Assembly: GCF_019972155.1 (NCBI RefSeq) | Contig: NZ_BOVL01000007.1 | Coordinates: 124,001-188,000 of the forward strand | Source of the DNA: Bradyrhizobium sp. RD5-C2 | GTDB lineage: Bacteria > Pseudomonadota > Alphaproteobacteria > Rhizobiales > Xanthobacteraceae | DNA: 64,000 nt | Reading direction: 5' to 3' | Shown: positions 34,314 through 44,685 of the stretch, in pieces | Numbering within the stretch: position 1 is the stretch's first letter | Layout of the letters: each line of letters opens with the position of its first letter | Position numbers and translations under genes: made by a program | The notes under the pieces: model-generated | Databases searched by the model: none | Told to the model about the DNA's origin: nothing | The model's input: the letters and a program-made list of their open reading frames with translations, nothing else

Positions 34314-35111
34314 TCATTTGCCTTTGGGCGGACGGCAATTATAGGCCCTGCGGAACCCGGCGGCCTGCGCGTCCTCCTCGGAGCAGAACCAGCGATCCGG
34401 ATTGCCGAGGCCCGGGTAACTGCGGCACGCCTGCAAATGATAGATGCCGACATTGCCGGTGACGCGGGCGCGGACGGCATACTTGCCCTTGATATTGCAG
34501 CTTGCCGGCATCGGCAGGTCGTCCGGGAAGAGCGCATTGCGGATCTGCGTGTCACGGTCGGCCGGGCAGGCGTTGCCAAGCAGGGCGCCGTCCTTCTTGC
34601 CGAGACGAAAATCGCGCGGCGCCACGAAGCAGCCCTTCCACAGTCCCGCACGACCGTCCTTGGCGGTGGCTTGATCCGGCTTGAATCGGCCAGTGGCCGA
34701 TGTCTCGACGTTGAGCGCGTAGCCCTTCTGCACCATCACCTGGCTGAGGCTGGTCGGGTCACCCTCGAGCTTGCAGACGCCGAGGCGGCGCTTCTTGAAG
34801 GTCGGATCGACGCCGATATCGTCGCAATGAATCGGCTTGCCGCCGATCAGCTTTGTGAGCTGGTCGCGCGCTTCAATCCCGCAGGTCCAGACGTCGGCGT
34901 GCTCGTCGATGCAGAGCTGGTCGGCCGCCGGCGCGTCGATGCCGTCGAGCCGATAGACCGTGTTGCCGAGCTGAAGCGTGCCGGCGTCCTTGACGATCGC
35001 CGTGGCCGAGGGGCCAGCGGTCGCAGACAGGGCAGCCGTTGCGGAGAGGACAGCGCTCGCGGACAGGCATGTCAGGAGAAGCGTCGTGATGACCGGATTG
35101 CGAAACCGCAT
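34314..35111 (-). CDS. Secreted thermonuclease-family (SNase-like) protein
   Basis: The 265-residue protein has an N-terminal signal peptide with Ala/Ser-rich repeats (A-V-L-S-A-T-A-A-L-S-A-T-A). The SNase-like part starts V-Y-R-L-D-G-I-D-A-P, contains C-I-D-E-H-A-D-V-W-T-C-G and ends G-L-W-K-G. In staphylococcal nuclease the catalytic Asp/Arg/Glu lie in the equivalents of these stretches; the Arg pair is only partly evident here. The Cys residues suggest disulfides. It may degrade nucleic acids outside the cytoplasm, but activity is uncertain. A C-terminal extension (R-S-Y-P-G-L-G-N-P-D-R-W-F-C) is unexplained. Confidence 0.75.
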   Translation of the reverse strand: MRFRNPVITTLLLTCLSASAVLSATAALSATAGPSATAIVKDAGTLQLGNTVYRLDGIDAPAADQLCIDEHADVWTCGIEARDQLTKLIGGKPIHCDDIGVDPTFKKRRLGVCKLEGDPTSLSQVMVQKGYALNVETSATGRFKPDQATAKDGRAGLWKGCFVAPRDFRLGKKDGALLGNACPADRDTQIRNALFPDDLPMPASCNIKGKYAVRARVTGNVGIYHLQACRSYPGLGNPDRWFCSEEDAQAAGFRRAYNCRPPKGK

Positions 35112-35270
35112 TTTCTCACTTCAGATTTTTGGCGGGCAGCCGAACTTCTAGCACAGGCAGGTACGATCCAACCAAGGCCTGTTCGCACGAGATGCGTGCG
35201 CGCCGTCACATCCCGATCGGCATTCCGCGACGTAGAACGGCCGGACACTGCCATCGATAAGGATGCTGAT

Positions 35271-35402
35271 ATGGCCGAGTTCATCATCAACCTCATTGCC
35301 GATGTCATCACCGACATCTGGACCCTGCAATGCCTCGCGCGCTGGCGGCGGAAGAGACCAACGGCGCCTCAGGAAACAGCTTCCGAGCAAAGATCCGATT
35401 GA
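35271..35402 (+). CDS. Candidate small protein, 43 aa
   Basis: ATG 35271 follows AAGGA at about 8 bases. The peptide has an N-terminal hydrophobic helix (F-I-I-N-L-I-A-D-V-I-T-D-I-W) and a basic tail (R-W-R-R-K-R). It could be a membrane-associated peptide. No family was recognised. Confidence 0.5.
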   Translation: MAEFIINLIADVITDIWTLQCLARWRRKRPTAPQETASEQRSD

Positions 35403-35425
35403 CTTCATGAGAACAAAATAGGAAC

Positions 35426-35662
35426 ATGATGTGCCACCTGAATCCCGGATGCCCCATGATGTCTGCACGGCCCGAATCTGATGACGATGACGGGCTGGAA
35501 GCGGCTGTCGATCAGGCGATTTCCGCCTGCGGCGGCAATTTGCGTGCGACCATCCGGGCGCTGATCGTGGCCAATGAATTCCTGGAGAATGAGGTCAGCG
35601 AGCTGATGAAGGCCGTCGCGAAGGCGCATTCGCTCGGCCGCTTCAAGACCTATTCGGGCTGA
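35426..35662 (+). CDS. Small conserved hypothetical protein, 78 aa
   Basis: The product has an acidic N-terminal region (P-E-S-D-D-D-D-G-L-E) and a helical core (L-R-A-T-I-R-A-L-I-V-A-N-E-F-L-E-N-E-V-S-E-L) typical of a short helical rhizobial protein. The ATG at 35426 has AGGA upstream; ATGs at 35456 and 35459 are alternatives. The role is unknown. Confidence 0.6.
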   Translation: MMCHLNPGCPMMSARPESDDDDGLEAAVDQAISACGGNLRATIRALIVANEFLENEVSELMKAVAKAHSLGRFKTYSG

Positions 35663-35828
35663 AACACCCCTCAGGCTACCGCCAAGGACTGGGCAAGGAT
35701 TGGCCACGCCGGGGCCGGGTCTGCATTTGCCTCCGGGGCATTTTGCTGTACCACGGAGCGGTTACGCCCAATCGCCCGTGCCGGATTGCGCGGGGAGGAA
35801 TCCTGCCCAAAGCCCAAGCAAGAAGAGC

Positions 35829-37844
<2,016 letters not shown>

Positions 37845-37905
37845 AAGAGCTCCGCCTTCGCGAAGGCTCCGGCGGACCAGTCGTCGCCGGCGCTCTCGCA
37901 AGGAC
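37845..37905. repeat. Interspersed repeat with CCTTCGCGAAGG core
   Basis: CTCCGCCTTCGCGAAGGCTC, then CGGCGGA: CCTTCGCGAAGG is a perfect palindrome, flanked by CTCCG. Elements of this form are common in intergenic regions of Bradyrhizobium. It sits between pccA and the next gene and may act as a weak attenuator. Confidence 0.5.
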
Positions 37906-37923
37906 GAACAAGGAGTCAGAGAC

Positions 37924-38790
37924 ATGGCCTTCCGCAAGCGCCGCGAAGCACTGCGATCGATTCTGAGCGGATCAACCTGCATTCGCCCGGGCTCGGTCTA
38001 TGACGCGACCTCGATCCGGATCGCGGAAGATCTCGGTTTCGAGCTCGGCATGTTCGGCGGCTCGGTGGCGTCGCTCGCCGTGCTCGGCGATCCCGATATT
38101 GCGCTGATCACGCTGACCGAATTCGCCGAGCAGGTACGCCGGATGTCGCGCGCGTCGACCCTGCCTGTGCTGGTCGATGCCGACCACGGTTACGGCAATG
38201 CCCTCAACGTTCGCCGCACGGTTCAGGAGGTCGAAGCCGCCGGTGCCGCGGGCCTCACCATCGAGGACACGTTGCTGCCGCAAGCGTTCGGTCAGGCCAA
38301 GGCGCAGCTGATCTCGCTCGATGAAGGCGTCGGGAAGATGAAGGCCGCGCTCGACGGGCGCAGCGATCCGTCGCTCGTCATCCTGGGCCGGACCGGTGCC
38401 GTCTCGATCACTGATCTCGATGACGCGGTCATGCGTGCCAAAGCCTATGAGGCGGTCGGCGTCGATGGACTGTTCTTCACCGGCATCAAGTCGCGCGAGG
38501 AGCTTGAAGCGCTTTCGGCCGCGACGACACTGCCGATCGTGCTCGGCGGCGCGCCGGAAGAGATGACCGCGCTGGATTATCTGGCAAGCCAGCGCGTCAG
38601 AATTGCGCTGCAGGGCCACGCGCCGTTCGCGGCCGCAACCCAGGCCGTCTACGAGACGCTGAAGGCGCTGCGCGAAGGCACTTCGCCGAAGCACCTCAAG
38701 GGCGTCGCCTCGTCCGAACTGACCGGACGGGTGATGCGCGAGGCGGAGACCAAGGCGCGCAGCGGCGAGTTCCTCGGTCTGAAGAAATGA
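37924..38790 (+). CDS. Oxaloacetate decarboxylase-like protein (isocitrate lyase/PEP mutase family)
   Basis: The 288-residue TIM-barrel protein has the family metal site D-A-D-H-G-Y-G and I-E-D-T near residues 82-115. It differs from PEP mutase in lacking the D-K-K-C-T-type gating loop of lyases; the loop H-A-P-F near residue 238 provides the His that in the Pseudomonas enzyme PA4872 serves oxaloacetate decarboxylation. It would decarboxylate oxaloacetate or a related 2-oxo-dicarboxylate, linking to the propionate/C4 flow. It lies 79 bases after pccA and overlaps acyP (ATGA). Confidence 0.8.
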   Translation: MAFRKRREALRSILSGSTCIRPGSVYDATSIRIAEDLGFELGMFGGSVASLAVLGDPDIALITLTEFAEQVRRMSRASTLPVLVDADHGYGNALNVRRTVQEVEAAGAAGLTIEDTLLPQAFGQAKAQLISLDEGVGKMKAALDGRSDPSLVILGRTGAVSITDLDDAVMRAKAYEAVGVDGLFFTGIKSREELEALSAATTLPIVLGGAPEEMTALDYLASQRVRIALQGHAPFAAATQAVYETLKALREGTSPKHLKGVASSELTGRVMREAETKARSGEFLGLKK

Positions 38791-39086
38791 GCGGCGTGAT
38801 CCGCCATGTCACGATCAGCGGCCGTGTCCAGGGCGTCGGCTATCGTGCCTGGGTGGACGAGCAGGCGAACGCGCGCGGCCTCGAAGGCTGGGTCCGTAAC
38901 CGCCGTGACGGCAGCGTCGAGGCGGTGTTCGCCGGAGCCGACAACGTTGTCGCCGACATGATCTCTGCATGTGGCCGCGGACCGTTCTCGGCGCGGGTCG
39001 ATGCCGTGCACGCCGGGAGCGGCACTTCCGATCTTTTGAACCAGCGCCGGGCAGGGCAGCGGTTCTCGGTCCTGCCGACGGTCTGA
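38787..39086 (+). CDS. acyP: Acylphosphatase
   Basis: The 99-residue protein has the acylphosphatase signature G-R-V-Q-G-V-G-Y-R with the catalytic Arg, and G-W-V-R-N-R-R-D-G-S-V-E-A with the catalytic Asn. It hydrolyses acyl phosphates such as acetyl or carbamoyl phosphate in the cytoplasm. Its start overlaps the previous stop, so it is translated with the oxaloacetate decarboxylase-like gene. The C-terminal end differs a little from the usual 90-residue length. Confidence 0.93.
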   Translation: MSGVIRHVTISGRVQGVGYRAWVDEQANARGLEGWVRNRRDGSVEAVFAGADNVVADMISACGRGPFSARVDAVHAGSGTSDLLNQRRAGQRFSVLPTV

Positions 39087-39093
39087 CGCGTGG

Positions 39094-39906
39094 TCACGCA
39101 ACAGCCGTGATCACCAGCGCCTGAATGCGGCCTTCGATCGCGCCGTTGCCGAAGCGGCGCGCGAGCGCCGCTGCGGCGTGCTCAGTCGCAGCATCAAGGC
39201 CGATACCGCCGCGCGCCTCGATCTCGCCGCGCAGCGGTGAACCTTGGCAAAACCCGATCGCCGGATCGTGCGGCGCGTTCGCGCGGCTTTGCTGCCGGAC
39301 GGTGTCGATCTCGATCTTGCTGAACCCCGCGGCCAAGAGATCGGCCCGGATGGGGTCTGCCGCGTAGTGGCCATGAGGCGTGCGCGCCAGGAATCGCGGC
39401 GGATCGGCCGGGAAAACCTCTGCCAGTGCCTGGGTCACCACGTCGGCGAACTCGTTGGCTTCAATGCGATCCCACACGCTGAACAGGAAACGGCCTCCCG
39501 GCTTCAGGACACGATGCGCCTCCGAATAACCCTTGCGCTTGTCGGGGAAGAACATCGCGCCGAACTGGCAGGCGACGACATCGAAGCTTGCTTTGTCGAA
39601 CGGCAGGTTGAGCGCGTCGGCCTGCCGCCACCTGATATCGGCCCCGTCCGGCATGCGCGATTTCGCCCGTTCGAGCATGGGTTCATTCAGGTCGGTCGCC
39701 ACGATCCTTGTGTCGCGGCCGAGCGCCGACCACAGCGCACGCGTGACGGCACCGGTGCCCGCGGCCGTCTCAAGCAGGTCGCGCGGGCCGAGTGCCTTGG
39801 CGCGTTGCGCTAGGTCGCGTGCGTAGGGTTCAAAAATCATCGGCACGAGCAGCCGGTCATAGAGTTCGGGAATGGAACCGACGAACTCCTTGTCCGACCC
39901 TGTCAT
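39094..39906 (-). CDS. Class I SAM-dependent methyltransferase
   Basis: The 270-residue protein has the UbiE-like Rossmann pattern: L-L-E-T-A-A-G-T-G-A-V-T-R (SAM motif I), V-A-T-D-L-N-E-P-M-L, A-D-A-L-N-L-P-F, F-D-V-V-A-C-Q-F-G-A-M-F-F-P-D and L-K-P-G-G-R-F-L-F-S-V-W. It methylates a small molecule in the cytoplasm; the acceptor is unknown. It is convergent with acyP and divergent from the GbsR gene, so it is a single-gene unit. Confidence 0.85.
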   Translation of the reverse strand: MTGSDKEFVGSIPELYDRLLVPMIFEPYARDLAQRAKALGPRDLLETAAGTGAVTRALWSALGRDTRIVATDLNEPMLERAKSRMPDGADIRWRQADALNLPFDKASFDVVACQFGAMFFPDKRKGYSEAHRVLKPGGRFLFSVWDRIEANEFADVVTQALAEVFPADPPRFLARTPHGHYAADPIRADLLAAGFSKIEIDTVRQQSRANAPHDPAIGFCQGSPLRGEIEARGGIGLDAATEHAAAALARRFGNGAIEGRIQALVITAVA

Positions 39907-40109
39907 GGCTGATGCTCCTCGAGAAACGGGGCCGGCGACCGGCTTTCCACAGCGCGGCCCTAGAGTTTTGTGTCCGTTCAGCGTGGACGAAGGTTCGGTG
40001 GTTACGAAGAAAAAGGCTGCCGCCCGCGATGGATTGGAGTGACGCGTTCGTCACGCCGGTCACCGGGCGGACCGCCGCACCGTCGCTCAAGAGCGGCTCC
40101 CGGCGCCTC

Positions 40110-40138
40110 TTGACTTTCGCTCCGAACAATCTGATATT
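40110..40138 (+). promoter_or_regulatory. Candidate promoter of the gbsR-like operon
   Basis: TTGACT (40110-40115), 17 bases, GATATT (40133-40138) resembles a sigma-70 promoter. Transcription would start at about 40145, the A of the gene's ATG, giving a leaderless mRNA. This fits the absence of a ribosome-binding site before the ATG. Confidence 0.45.
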
Positions 40139-40155
40139 TCTGTCATGACAGAAAT
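40136..40155. promoter_or_regulatory. Perfect palindrome over the start of the GbsR-like gene
   Basis: ATTTCTGTCATGACAGAAAT is a perfect 20-base palindrome that contains the ATG (40145) and overlaps the -10 element. It is a strong candidate for the autoregulatory operator of this MarR-fold regulator. Confidence 0.6.
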
Positions 40156-40702
40156 AACCGCCAAGAAAAAACTCCCCGCCGCCGTCGAGCGCTTCATCCT
40201 GCATTGGGGCGACATGGGCGACCAATGGGGCGTCAACCGTTCGGTCAGCCAGATCCACGGGCTGCTCTACCTCGCCGAGGCGCCGATGACTGCGGAAGAC
40301 ATCGCGGACACGCTCGGCATGGCGCGCTCCAACGTCTCCAACTCGATCAAGGAATTGCTGTCCTGGGGATTGATCCGGCGGGTGCCGATTCTTGGCGATC
40401 GCCGCGACCATTTCGAGGCCGAGACCGACATCTGGGAGGTCGCGGCGAAGATCGCGGCCGGGCGTAAGGAGCGCGAGATCGATCCCGCGCTTGCGGCGCT
40501 ACGCGCCTGCGTCTCCGACGCTGCCGACGATCCCGCCATCAGCGCGCTCGCCAGCAAGCGGCTGAAGGAGATGCTGACATTCACCGAGCTGGTCGACCGC
40601 TGGTACACGCAGATGCTGAACGTGCCACGGCCGCGCCTGGTCGCGTTGATCAGGCTCGGCGAGAAGATCGTGAGTTTCCTGCCGACAGGCAGAGCCAAAT
40701 AG
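40145..40702 (+). CDS. GbsR/MarR family transcriptional regulator
   Basis: The 185-residue protein has the GbsR signature F-I-L-H-W-G-D-M-G-D-Q-W-G-V-N-R-S-V-S-Q-I-H-G-L-L and a winged helix with M-T-A-E-D-I-A-D-T-L-G-M-A-R-S-N-V-S-N-S-I-K-E-L. GbsR-type proteins respond to choline or other small ligands in some bacteria; here the target is more likely the genes downstream (DUF4166, epimerase, membrane protein), which follow in the same direction. No ribosome-binding site is visible, and the ATG lies in the palindrome. Confidence 0.88.
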   Translation: MTEITAKKKLPAAVERFILHWGDMGDQWGVNRSVSQIHGLLYLAEAPMTAEDIADTLGMARSNVSNSIKELLSWGLIRRVPILGDRRDHFEAETDIWEVAAKIAAGRKEREIDPALAALRACVSDAADDPAISALASKRLKEMLTFTELVDRWYTQMLNVPRPRLVALIRLGEKIVSFLPTGRAK

Positions 40703-40728
40703 GGGCGGCGGCGTAACGGGAGTGTGCG

Positions 40729-41394
40729 ATGGCGTCAGCAAGGATATCGACCTTAAAGACAGCGCCGGCTTCCGATACGAAACTGTTCGACGATCATCGC
40801 TTCCGCGCGTTGCTGCCGGACGAGGATTGGGGCCGCCTGCCGGTTGCGATCTGGCGGCGTTTCTCGAAGCGGTTCGAGGACGGCAACACCGTCGTCTATG
40901 TCGGCGAGGTCGAGGAAGCCTCGAGCAGCCGCGCCGGCTGGTGGCTGGCACAGGCCGCGCGTCTGATCGGCGGACCACTTCCGACCGGCACCGAGACCGG
41001 CGTGCCGATGATCGTCACGGTCACCGAGGACGCCGCGAGCGGCGGTCAGATCTGGACCCGCATCTGCGCGCGCCGCGACGGCTTTCCGCAGGTGATCCAT
41101 TCCGCCAAGCGCTTTGCCGGGCCGACCGGGCTCGAGGAGTATGTCGGCTTCGGCGTCAGCATGGCGCTGCGGATCGCGGTCGAGCACGAAGCGCTGGTGT
41201 TTCACAGCGTCGGCTATTCATTGCAACTCGGTCCGTTTCACCTGCCGCTGCCCGAATGGCTCACGCCCGGCGATCTCACCGTGACTCACTCTGACCTCGG
41301 CTGCGGCGACTTCCGCTTCACGCTGGAGATCATCCACCCGCGTTTCGGCCGGCTGATCCGTCAGTCCGCCGTGTTCAGGGAGGCCTCGTCATGA
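40729..41394 (+). CDS. DUF4166 domain protein
   Basis: The 221-residue soluble protein has the DUF4166 layout: L-P-V-A-I-W-R-R-F-S-K-R-F, a beta-rich middle with W-T-R-I-C-A-R-R-D-G-F-P-Q-V-I-H-S-A-K-R-F-A-G-P-T-G-L-E-E-Y-V-G-F-G and P-E-W-L-T-P-G near the end. The function is unknown. It lies 26 bases after the regulator, and its stop overlaps the epimerase start. DUF4166 often stands next to, or is fused with, the TIGR01777 epimerase or saccharopine-dehydrogenase-like enzymes, as here. Confidence 0.8.
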   Translation: MASARISTLKTAPASDTKLFDDHRFRALLPDEDWGRLPVAIWRRFSKRFEDGNTVVYVGEVEEASSSRAGWWLAQAARLIGGPLPTGTETGVPMIVTVTEDAASGGQIWTRICARRDGFPQVIHSAKRFAGPTGLEEYVGFGVSMALRIAVEHEALVFHSVGYSLQLGPFHLPLPEWLTPGDLTVTHSDLGCGDFRFTLEIIHPRFGRLIRQSAVFREASS

Positions 41395-42827
41395 CGCCGC
41401 TGCTGTGGACTTTGGTCGCCATCCAGATCGCGATGGGCGCCTTCGACACCTTCTATCACCACGAATTCACCGAGCGGCTGGCCTGGCGTCCCTCGCAGCG
41501 CCATGAGCTGCAGCTGCACAGCGTGCGGAACATGCTCTATGCGTTGCTATTCCTCGTGCTCGGCTGGCTGGAGGTGCACGGCATTCTTGCGCTCGCCGTC
41601 ATGGCCGTGCTGGTCGTCGAAGTGGTCATCACGCTGATGGATTTCGTCGAGGAGGATCTGAGCCGGAAGCTGCCGCCGAGCGAGCGGATCAATCATACGC
41701 TGCTGGCGATCAACTACGGCGCCATTCTGGTGCTGCTGGTGCCAGTCCTGATCGGCTGGGCGATGCTGCCGACTGCTGTGGTGCAGGCCTCCGCGGGCCT
41801 CCTAAGCGTGTTCGCAACGGCTGCGGCCTTCGGCGCCGCGCTGTTCGGTGCGCGCGACTTCGCCGCTGCCAGGCGGCTGGGACGTATGGTCAGCGGGCCG
41901 GCCGCCACCCTGGTCGAGAAATTGCCGGCGCCGCAGACCGCGCTCATCACCGGTGCGACCGGTTTCATCGGCAGCCGCCTGGCCGCAAGCCTCACCGCAT
42001 CAGGCCATCAGGTGATTGCGCTGATCCGCAATCCGGCGAAGGCCGAGATGCTGTCGCCGCCGGTGACGCTGATCACGAGCCTCGACCAGCTGCCTGCCGA
42101 TAGCAAGATCGACGCCATCGTCAATCTCGCGGGCGAGCCGATCGGTAACGGTCTATGGACTGAAGCCAAGCGCCGCAAGATCATCGCCTCGCGTGTCGAC
42201 ATGACGGCCGAGGTGATCAGGCTGATCGCGCGGCTCGAACGCAAGCCGGCGGTACTGGTGAGCGGGTCTGCGATCGGCTGGTACGGGCTCTGGCAGGACC
42301 AGGTGCTGACGGAGTCTGCGAAATCCCATGCCTGCTTCAGTCACGAACTGTGCGAGGCCTGGGAGAATGCGGCGAAGCCAGCCGCCGATCACGGCGTGCG
42401 CGTGGCGTATTTGCGGACCGGTCTCGTGGTCGGCACCGATGGCGGCTTCATCACGCGGATGCTGACGCCGTTCGAATTCGGTCTCGGCGGCCCGCTCGGC
42501 TCGGGCAAGCAGTGGATGTCATGGATCGAGCGTGACGATCTGGTGCGCCTGATCGCGCATGTGATCGCGAAACTTGAACTATCTGGCCCGATCAACGCGA
42601 CGGCGCCGATCCCGGTGACCAATACGAAGTTCACCGAGGAGCTGGGGCGGCGCCTGCATCGGCCCGCGATCTTCCGCGTGCCGGCCGCGCTGCTTCGCGC
42701 AGTCGGCGGCGACTTCGCCAACGAGCTCCTGCTTGGCGGCCAGCGCGTGCTGCCGAACAAGGCGCTCAGCAACGGCTTTGTGTTCCGGCACGAAACCTTG
42801 CGCAGCGCGTTCGATGCGATCTTGTGA
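41391..42827 (+). CDS. TIGR01777 family NAD-dependent epimerase with membrane N-domain
   Basis: The 478-residue protein begins with four to five membrane helices (about residues 1-165), with F-Y-H-H-E-F near the N-terminus, then has an SDR/epimerase domain starting L-I-T-G-A-T-G-F-I-G-S-R-L at about 185, with V-N-L-A-G-E-P-I in the middle and W-Y-G in the catalytic area. TIGR01777 proteins are extended SDRs related to cell division inhibitor SulA-like family; their reactions are unknown. The start overlaps the DUF4166 stop (ATGA). Confidence 0.88.
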   Translation: MTPLLWTLVAIQIAMGAFDTFYHHEFTERLAWRPSQRHELQLHSVRNMLYALLFLVLGWLEVHGILALAVMAVLVVEVVITLMDFVEEDLSRKLPPSERINHTLLAINYGAILVLLVPVLIGWAMLPTAVVQASAGLLSVFATAAAFGAALFGARDFAAARRLGRMVSGPAATLVEKLPAPQTALITGATGFIGSRLAASLTASGHQVIALIRNPAKAEMLSPPVTLITSLDQLPADSKIDAIVNLAGEPIGNGLWTEAKRRKIIASRVDMTAEVIRLIARLERKPAVLVSGSAIGWYGLWQDQVLTESAKSHACFSHELCEAWENAAKPAADHGVRVAYLRTGLVVGTDGGFITRMLTPFEFGLGGPLGSGKQWMSWIERDDLVRLIAHVIAKLELSGPINATAPIPVTNTKFTEELGRRLHRPAIFRVPAALLRAVGGDFANELLLGGQRVLPNKALSNGFVFRHETLRSAFDAIL

Positions 42828-42837
42828 GGAGGGCGAC

Positions 42838-43263
42838 ATGTCTGATGACGGTTGCCGTGCATTTGGAGGTTGGCTCGCCGGATGCGGAGCCGCAACTGCG
42901 GTTCTCTCCGGCGTTGTCCAGACCCTCTTGATGGTCGCATCCGGCGGCGACATCATGAGGCTACTGGGAGGCGCCATCGCGCTTCTGCTTCCCACATTCC
43001 TGGTTCTCGTCGTCACATGTGTGCTGACCGCGATTCCCGCAGCGATCGTGATCTGGCTGAGCAAGGAGTTGGAAATCCGATCCGCGGGGTTCTTCGCCGG
43101 TGCAGGTGCGGCGATCGGCGCATTGAGCATCACGGTGCTGCTGCGGTCTCCGGCCGTCTGGACATCCGGATTTGTCTGCCTGTTCGCCGCTGCCGGATTT
43201 GCCGCGGGCCTGACCTACTGGTTTGTCGTGAGAGAGCTGGAAGCCGCCGAGCATTCCTCGTGA
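42838..43263 (+). CDS. Small polytopic membrane protein, 141 aa
   Basis: ATG 42838 has GAGGAGGG upstream, 10 bases after the epimerase stop. Four hydrophobic segments are visible, and no known domain was recognised. The last gene of the GbsR operon, it may be co-expressed with the epimerase. Confidence 0.7.
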   Translation: MSDDGCRAFGGWLAGCGAATAVLSGVVQTLLMVASGGDIMRLLGGAIALLLPTFLVLVVTCVLTAIPAAIVIWLSKELEIRSAGFFAGAGAAIGALSITVLLRSPAVWTSGFVCLFAAAGFAAGLTYWFVVRELEAAEHSS

Positions 43264-43284
43264 TGCCGCTGAGCTATGCTCGCA

Positions 43285-44142
43285 CTACGCCGCTGACGCC
43301 ACACTCCGGAACGTCGCTGCCAACGTCCGTAATGCGGCGAGCTTCGCGGGATCGCTGACCTTCGAATGCAGCATCACCTTTGAGGTACCAAGCCGCGGCA
43401 GCTTGTGCGTGGGCCCGATGTCGATCAGGCCCGGCGGCGCGATGCGGCGGACGAGCGGTGCGACGGCAAGGCCTGCGAGCGCGGCCGCGACCACCGCCGT
43501 GACGCCGCCGCCGACGAAGCCTTCGGTCCACGCGATGCCGGCCTTGTCGAGCGAGCGGACGGCGAGGGCGCGCACCCCGCACGGCGGCGCCAGAGTAGCG
43601 AGTGGCAGCGCATCGCCGCGCGGCCAGACGAAGCGCTTGGCGGCGAACCAGCCGAATTCGTCTTCAGTCAGTTTCTCGCCGCCACGCCGGCTGCCTTCCT
43701 GGCGTACGATCACGGCGTCAAGCTCGCCGCCATCGTAGGCGTCGAGCATCTCGCGCGAGAAGCCGATGGTCACGGCGAGCGCAAGCTGGGAGGCCATTGC
43801 GTGCAGGCGCTCCAGCAGCGGCACCAGTTCCGGACCAGCGGCGTGATCGCTGATCCCGAGCGTGAGTTGCTGCCGCGCCGGCTTCTCGCCGGAAAGTGCG
43901 CGGTCATGCACCTCGATCAGCGCGCGGGCGTGATGCAGGAACGCCGCGCCATCGGCGGTCAGCCGCACCGCGCGCGGCGAGCGCTCGACCAGCCGCTTGC
44001 CGAGCACGGTTTCGAGCCGCTGCAATTTCATGCTGATCGCCGCCTGCGTGGTGCCGAGCGCCTCGGCGGCACGGGTGAAGCCCTGCAGCTCGGCGACGAG
44101 GAGGAACGCCTGCACGGTGTCGATATCGAGCGTCGCCGTCAT
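43285..44142 (-). CDS. LysR family transcriptional regulator
   Basis: The 285-residue protein has the winged helix V-Q-A-F-L-L-V-A-E-L-Q-G-F-T-R-A-A-E-A-L-G-T-T-Q-A-A-I-S-M-K-L-Q-R-L-E and a C-terminal ligand-binding fold (about 95-285). ATG 44142 was chosen; a TTG two codons earlier is possible. It is divergent from the tautomerase gene by 114 bases, and an inverted repeat TTATC-N15-GATAA lies between them. It probably controls that gene; the inducer is unknown. Confidence 0.88.
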   Translation of the reverse strand: MTATLDIDTVQAFLLVAELQGFTRAAEALGTTQAAISMKLQRLETVLGKRLVERSPRAVRLTADGAAFLHHARALIEVHDRALSGEKPARQQLTLGISDHAAGPELVPLLERLHAMASQLALAVTIGFSREMLDAYDGGELDAVIVRQEGSRRGGEKLTEDEFGWFAAKRFVWPRGDALPLATLAPPCGVRALAVRSLDKAGIAWTEGFVGGGVTAVVAAALAGLAVAPLVRRIAPPGLIDIGPTHKLPRLGTSKVMLHSKVSDPAKLAALRTLAATFRSVASAA

Positions 44143-44154
44143 GATCAAGAAACG

Positions 44155-44179
44155 TTATCATTGCTATCCATCTAGATAA
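44155..44179. promoter_or_regulatory. LysR-type operator candidate
   Basis: TTATC (44155-44159) and GATAA (44175-44179) with 15 bases between them, including the palindrome ATCTAGAT at the right end. It sits close to the LysR start and upstream of the tautomerase gene. Inferred only. Confidence 0.4.
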
Positions 44180-44256
44180 GATACCAACATGATGCGCAAA
44201 GGTCTAGCTAGAGGAGGCGCGATTGACCGCGCCAACCGAATTCAAGGAGACCGATC

Positions 44257-44682
44257 ATGCCGCTCATCACCGTCACCTATGCGACCTCCCGCGAGAGGCC
44301 GTCGCTGAAGTCCGACATCGCCGCGGCCGTGTCGGACCTGACCGCAGCGATTCTGCACAAGGACCCCAAGGTCACGGCAATCATCGTGAAGTCCGCCGAC
44401 GCGGCCGACTGGTTCGCCGGCGGCAAGTCGCTCGCCGAGCAGGGGCTCGCGAGCTACTGGCTCGACATCCACGTTACCGAAGGCACCAACACCAAGGACG
44501 AGAAGGCGGCCTATCTCGCCGCGCTGTTCAAGCGGATGGGCGAATTGCTCGGGCCGCTCCACACCGAGAGCTACGCCCATGTCGACGAGGTGAAGGGCGA
44601 TGCCTACGGCTTCGGCGGGCTGACCCAGGAGCGCCGCTACATCGCCGGCAAGCTCGAGGTCGCGTCGCAGAAGGCGGCGTAG
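44257..44682 (+). CDS. 4-oxalocrotonate tautomerase family protein, 141 aa
   Basis: The protein begins M-P-L-I-T-V-T-Y-A, exposing Pro-1 after Met removal, the catalytic base of tautomerases. AAGGAGA precedes the ATG. It is longer than the 62-residue 4-OT type, so it is probably a tandem-domain member, with a second beta-alpha-beta unit around residues 60-110 (Y-W-L-D-I-H-V-T-E). It would isomerise enol/keto or related acids in aromatic breakdown. It is divergent from the LysR gene. Confidence 0.75.
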   Translation: MPLITVTYATSRERPSLKSDIAAAVSDLTAAILHKDPKVTAIIVKSADAADWFAGGKSLAEQGLASYWLDIHVTEGTNTKDEKAAYLAALFKRMGELLGPLHTESYAHVDEVKGDAYGFGGLTQERRYIAGKLEVASQKAA

Positions 44683-44685
44683 GTC

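Noticed and set aside
31856..34462. 868-codon plus-strand frame opposite the histidine kinase
   Set aside because: The minus strand carries all PAS, HisKA, ATPase and receiver motifs; the plus frame shows only charged low-complexity sequence.
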